64,000 bases of DNA, taken from assembly GCA_034438015.1 (NCBI GenBank), contig DAOTTD010000185.1:1-64000 (forward strand), read 5' to 3'. A program made the position numbers and the translations under genes. Below are positions 62,663 to 64,000 of this stretch, piece by piece. Under the pieces are notes generated by a model. That model was not told the origin of the DNA. It made no database searches and saw nothing but the letters and a program-made list of their open reading frames with translations. This stretch comes from JACDAE01 sp034438015 (GTDB lineage Bacteria > Chloroflexota > Ktedonobacteria > Ktedonobacterales > Ktedonobacteraceae). Numbering within the stretch: position 1 is the stretch's first letter; every line of letters begins with the position of its first letter.

Positions 62663-62968
62663 AGCGTGGTACTCCTTTTTCTCACGATAAAACAAGTGCC
62701 GCCTCTTCCCAAGGACGAGGGCAGCCAGCTCGCGGTACCACCTTGTTTCGACAATCGACCCGCCCAACCAGAACATGGGTCGATTCTCCTCTAGCAGCGT
62801 TAACGGGCATACCCGGAAGACCCTACAGCGTTTTACGACGCCTCGAATCCTCGACTCGCGAGTCACGTTCGAGAGGCATATGCGCAGAAGGCTTCCACCC
62901 GGTGGCCTTCATTCTCTGTCGCAACGGATCTCTCTACTCCGCTCGTTCAAAGTCCCAATATTAACGTA
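62663..62968 (-). promoter_or_regulatory. T-box riboswitch leader of valS
   Basis: Leader of about 306 nt on the minus strand. The universal T-box core AAGGTGGTACCGCG is at 62744-62731, followed by a terminator-like stem (GCTGCCCTC... GAGGCGGC) and a TTGTTTT run (about 62695-62689). The upstream stem I region has an AGAGA and a long helical pattern near 62925-62860. Uncharged tRNA would favour the antiterminator and so raise valS expression. I could not fix the specifier codon by eye. Confidence 0.88.
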
Positions 62969-62974
62969 TACTAA

Positions 62975-63003
62975 ATAGTACATGCTTATCGGTGACCCGT
63001 CAA
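62975..63003 (-). promoter_or_regulatory. Promoter of valS / T-box transcript
   Basis: TTGACG (63003-62998), 17 bases, TACTAT (62980-62975) on the minus strand; transcription would start near 62968. Confidence 0.6.
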
Positions 63004-63133
63004 GTGTTTTGAATAGCTTCACCTACAAAAGCATGGCTCAAGATGAAGAGGTAATTCGATGAAACTTTTCCATATAGCTTGACGTGAATGCGAATAGATA
63101 CCGTAGAAGCGAGAGAAAGTGAGAACTATCGTT

Positions 63134-63472
63134 ATGCCACAATGGGATCAGCATAGTATTCGCGCACATATGCGTGCCTTCTCCTCGGACAACAAGGATC
63201 TGGGCCATATAGCCCAGGTTTACGAGGATTCATTCAAAATCGAAAAGGGCTTGCTCTTCTTCACCGACCGCTATATCCCATACAGCGCCATCGCCTCGGT
63301 TGACAATGACCGCGTGCAACTGGCGATGAGCGCGGACGAAGCTATCAACAACGATGAATGGAAGGTGCGACCGAACTACGAAGATCACCTGGGCGATCCA
63401 ACGCAGCTCATGTATGATCGCGGGCATGGCATTCACGACCCGTTCGACGAGGATAATCCAGACCTACCCTGA
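63134..63472 (+). CDS. Small DUF2171/PRC-barrel-like protein
   Basis: A 112-aa acidic protein: MPQWDQHSIRAHMRAFSSDN start, a middle KIEKGLLFFTDRYIPYSAIA SVDNDRVQLAMS that looks like a PRC-barrel/DUF2171 strand set, and an acidic end DEDNPDLP. Proteins of this type often bind surfaces or other proteins under stress. The ATG at 63134 is used; a GTG five codons earlier is possible. No partner gene beside it; the 283 bases after it contain nothing I recognise. Confidence 0.6.
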   Translation: MPQWDQHSIRAHMRAFSSDNKDLGHIAQVYEDSFKIEKGLLFFTDRYIPYSAIASVDNDRVQLAMSADEAINNDEWKVRPNYEDHLGDPTQLMYDRGHGIHDPFDEDNPDLP

Positions 63473-63755
63473 GAGGGCCACACGCCTGCTATGGAGAGAA
63501 AAGCGCTTCAAGATGGATGAAGTGGAGGTAAGGGCCAGCCGGAGGAAGATAAGGTTAGAACCTGACTTTATTTAGGGTAATTACCCGATGTTATCGCCCT
63601 ATCCACTCTTTTACAATTAGGGAGAAGAGAGAGTGAAGAATGGATGCATACCCTATCAGCATAAACATGCCTGTGTGCCTGTGTATGTTGACCACGAGGC
63701 CATACGGAGCCGACGCTGATCTTGTCGGTAAGTTTCCTGAAGGGAGCGTGGAATC

Positions 63756-64000
63756 ATGGCAATAGTTAATCCTGTGAGCGATAAGCGTAGAAGCGTCAGA
63801 AGTTCGATGATAAAGACTAAGTTTACCTCTACCACCGTACCCGATTTTGATGTAGACCTGGACAGCTCGCCCGTTGACGACGTTCCAGGGCGGCACACGG
63901 AGCCGCTGGTGGATATAGGGGCTGCACTGGTGGCGGCAGATGTATTGCTGGATGATGCAGAGGACGAGGACAGCAGCGAGATTGAAGCCCTGGATACATC
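63756..64000 (+). CDS. Acidic protein, 3' end beyond window
   Basis: An open frame from ATG 63756, starting MAIVNPVSDKRRSVRSSMIK and continuing with Asp-rich sequence (DFDVDLDSSPVDDVPGRH; LLDDAEDEDSSEIEALDT) through the window edge. AAGGGAG stands nine bases before the ATG, which supports it as a gene. The visible 81 residues are disordered and acidic; function unknown. Confidence 0.6.
   Translation, partial: MAIVNPVSDKRRSVRSSMIKTKFTSTTVPDFDVDLDSSPVDDVPGRHTEPLVDIGAALVAADVLLDDAEDEDSSEIEALDT

Noticed and set aside
1..64000. CRISPR arrays, tRNA, rRNA
   Set aside because: No regularly spaced repeats and no cloverleaf or rRNA-like stretches were seen while reading the intergenic regions. A formal search with tRNA and CRISPR finders would be needed to exclude them fully.

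Overview
This window looks like chromosomal DNA of a soil-type member of the Chloroflexota, most likely class Ktedonobacteria. That placement is an inference. It rests on a GC-rich genome, WD40, BNR-repeat and caspase-like proteins, many two-component systems, several IS200/IS605-group elements, a T-box leader and a KdpD-like kinase. I found no rRNA, tRNA or CRISPR array.

Left part (1-14.2 kb): a branched-chain amino acid (Liv-type) ABC transporter runs leftwards from a consensus promoter near 4.95 kb and stops against what looks like the right end of an IS605-type element at the window edge. It is followed by a lipoprotein with WD40 repeats, an alpha/beta hydrolase behind coaE, a caspase-like/TPR/membrane protein, an ABC-F ATPase, a pyrE-like gene behind a long structured leader, and a slipin (SPFH) protein.

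Catabolic and signalling part (14.5-29.1 kb): a leftward phenylacetate cluster holds paaA, a short paaD, paaB, paaC, a separate zinc ribbon, an enoyl-CoA hydratase, an aldehyde dehydrogenase and a TetR regulator. PaaD is split into two genes and no paaE reductase is present. Next come a multi-PAS/GAF histidine kinase with its OmpR-type regulator, a receiver-only protein, two small genes and an ECF sigma factor. An acuB-like CBS gene overlaps a gene in which the AcuC deacetylase and AcuA acetyltransferase are fused in one protein.

Middle part (29.4-46.4 kb): an S9 peptidase, a complete IS605-type element (tnpA plus tnpB, about 1.75 kb, bounded by TTAC and TCAA), an orphan DNA methyltransferase, an inositol-phosphatase-like enzyme, an L,D-transpeptidase lipoprotein, a C39-like peptidase, a 67-aa protein with a PHD-like C4HC3 zinc pattern, a DUF72 protein and a KdpD-like kinase. 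At about 42.1-45.8 kb lies an accessory island, clearly AT-rich in its left half. It contains an XRE-Nudix fusion, a small HTH protein, a back-to-back promoter pair with a hairpin-rich leader of about 300 nt, an unknown acidic protein and a second, unusual TnpB.

Right part (45.8-64 kb): copper genes (copZ and csoR with a csoR operator inside its own promoter, a BNR protein, CopC, a YtkA-like protein), a NarL-type two-component pair, a complete ECF vitamin-type transporter operon (S-A-A-T), a UvrD-like helicase, a LysR regulator, a zinc-ribbon membrane protein, a valyl-tRNA synthetase with a T-box leader, a small DUF2171-like protein and an acidic ORF cut by the window edge.
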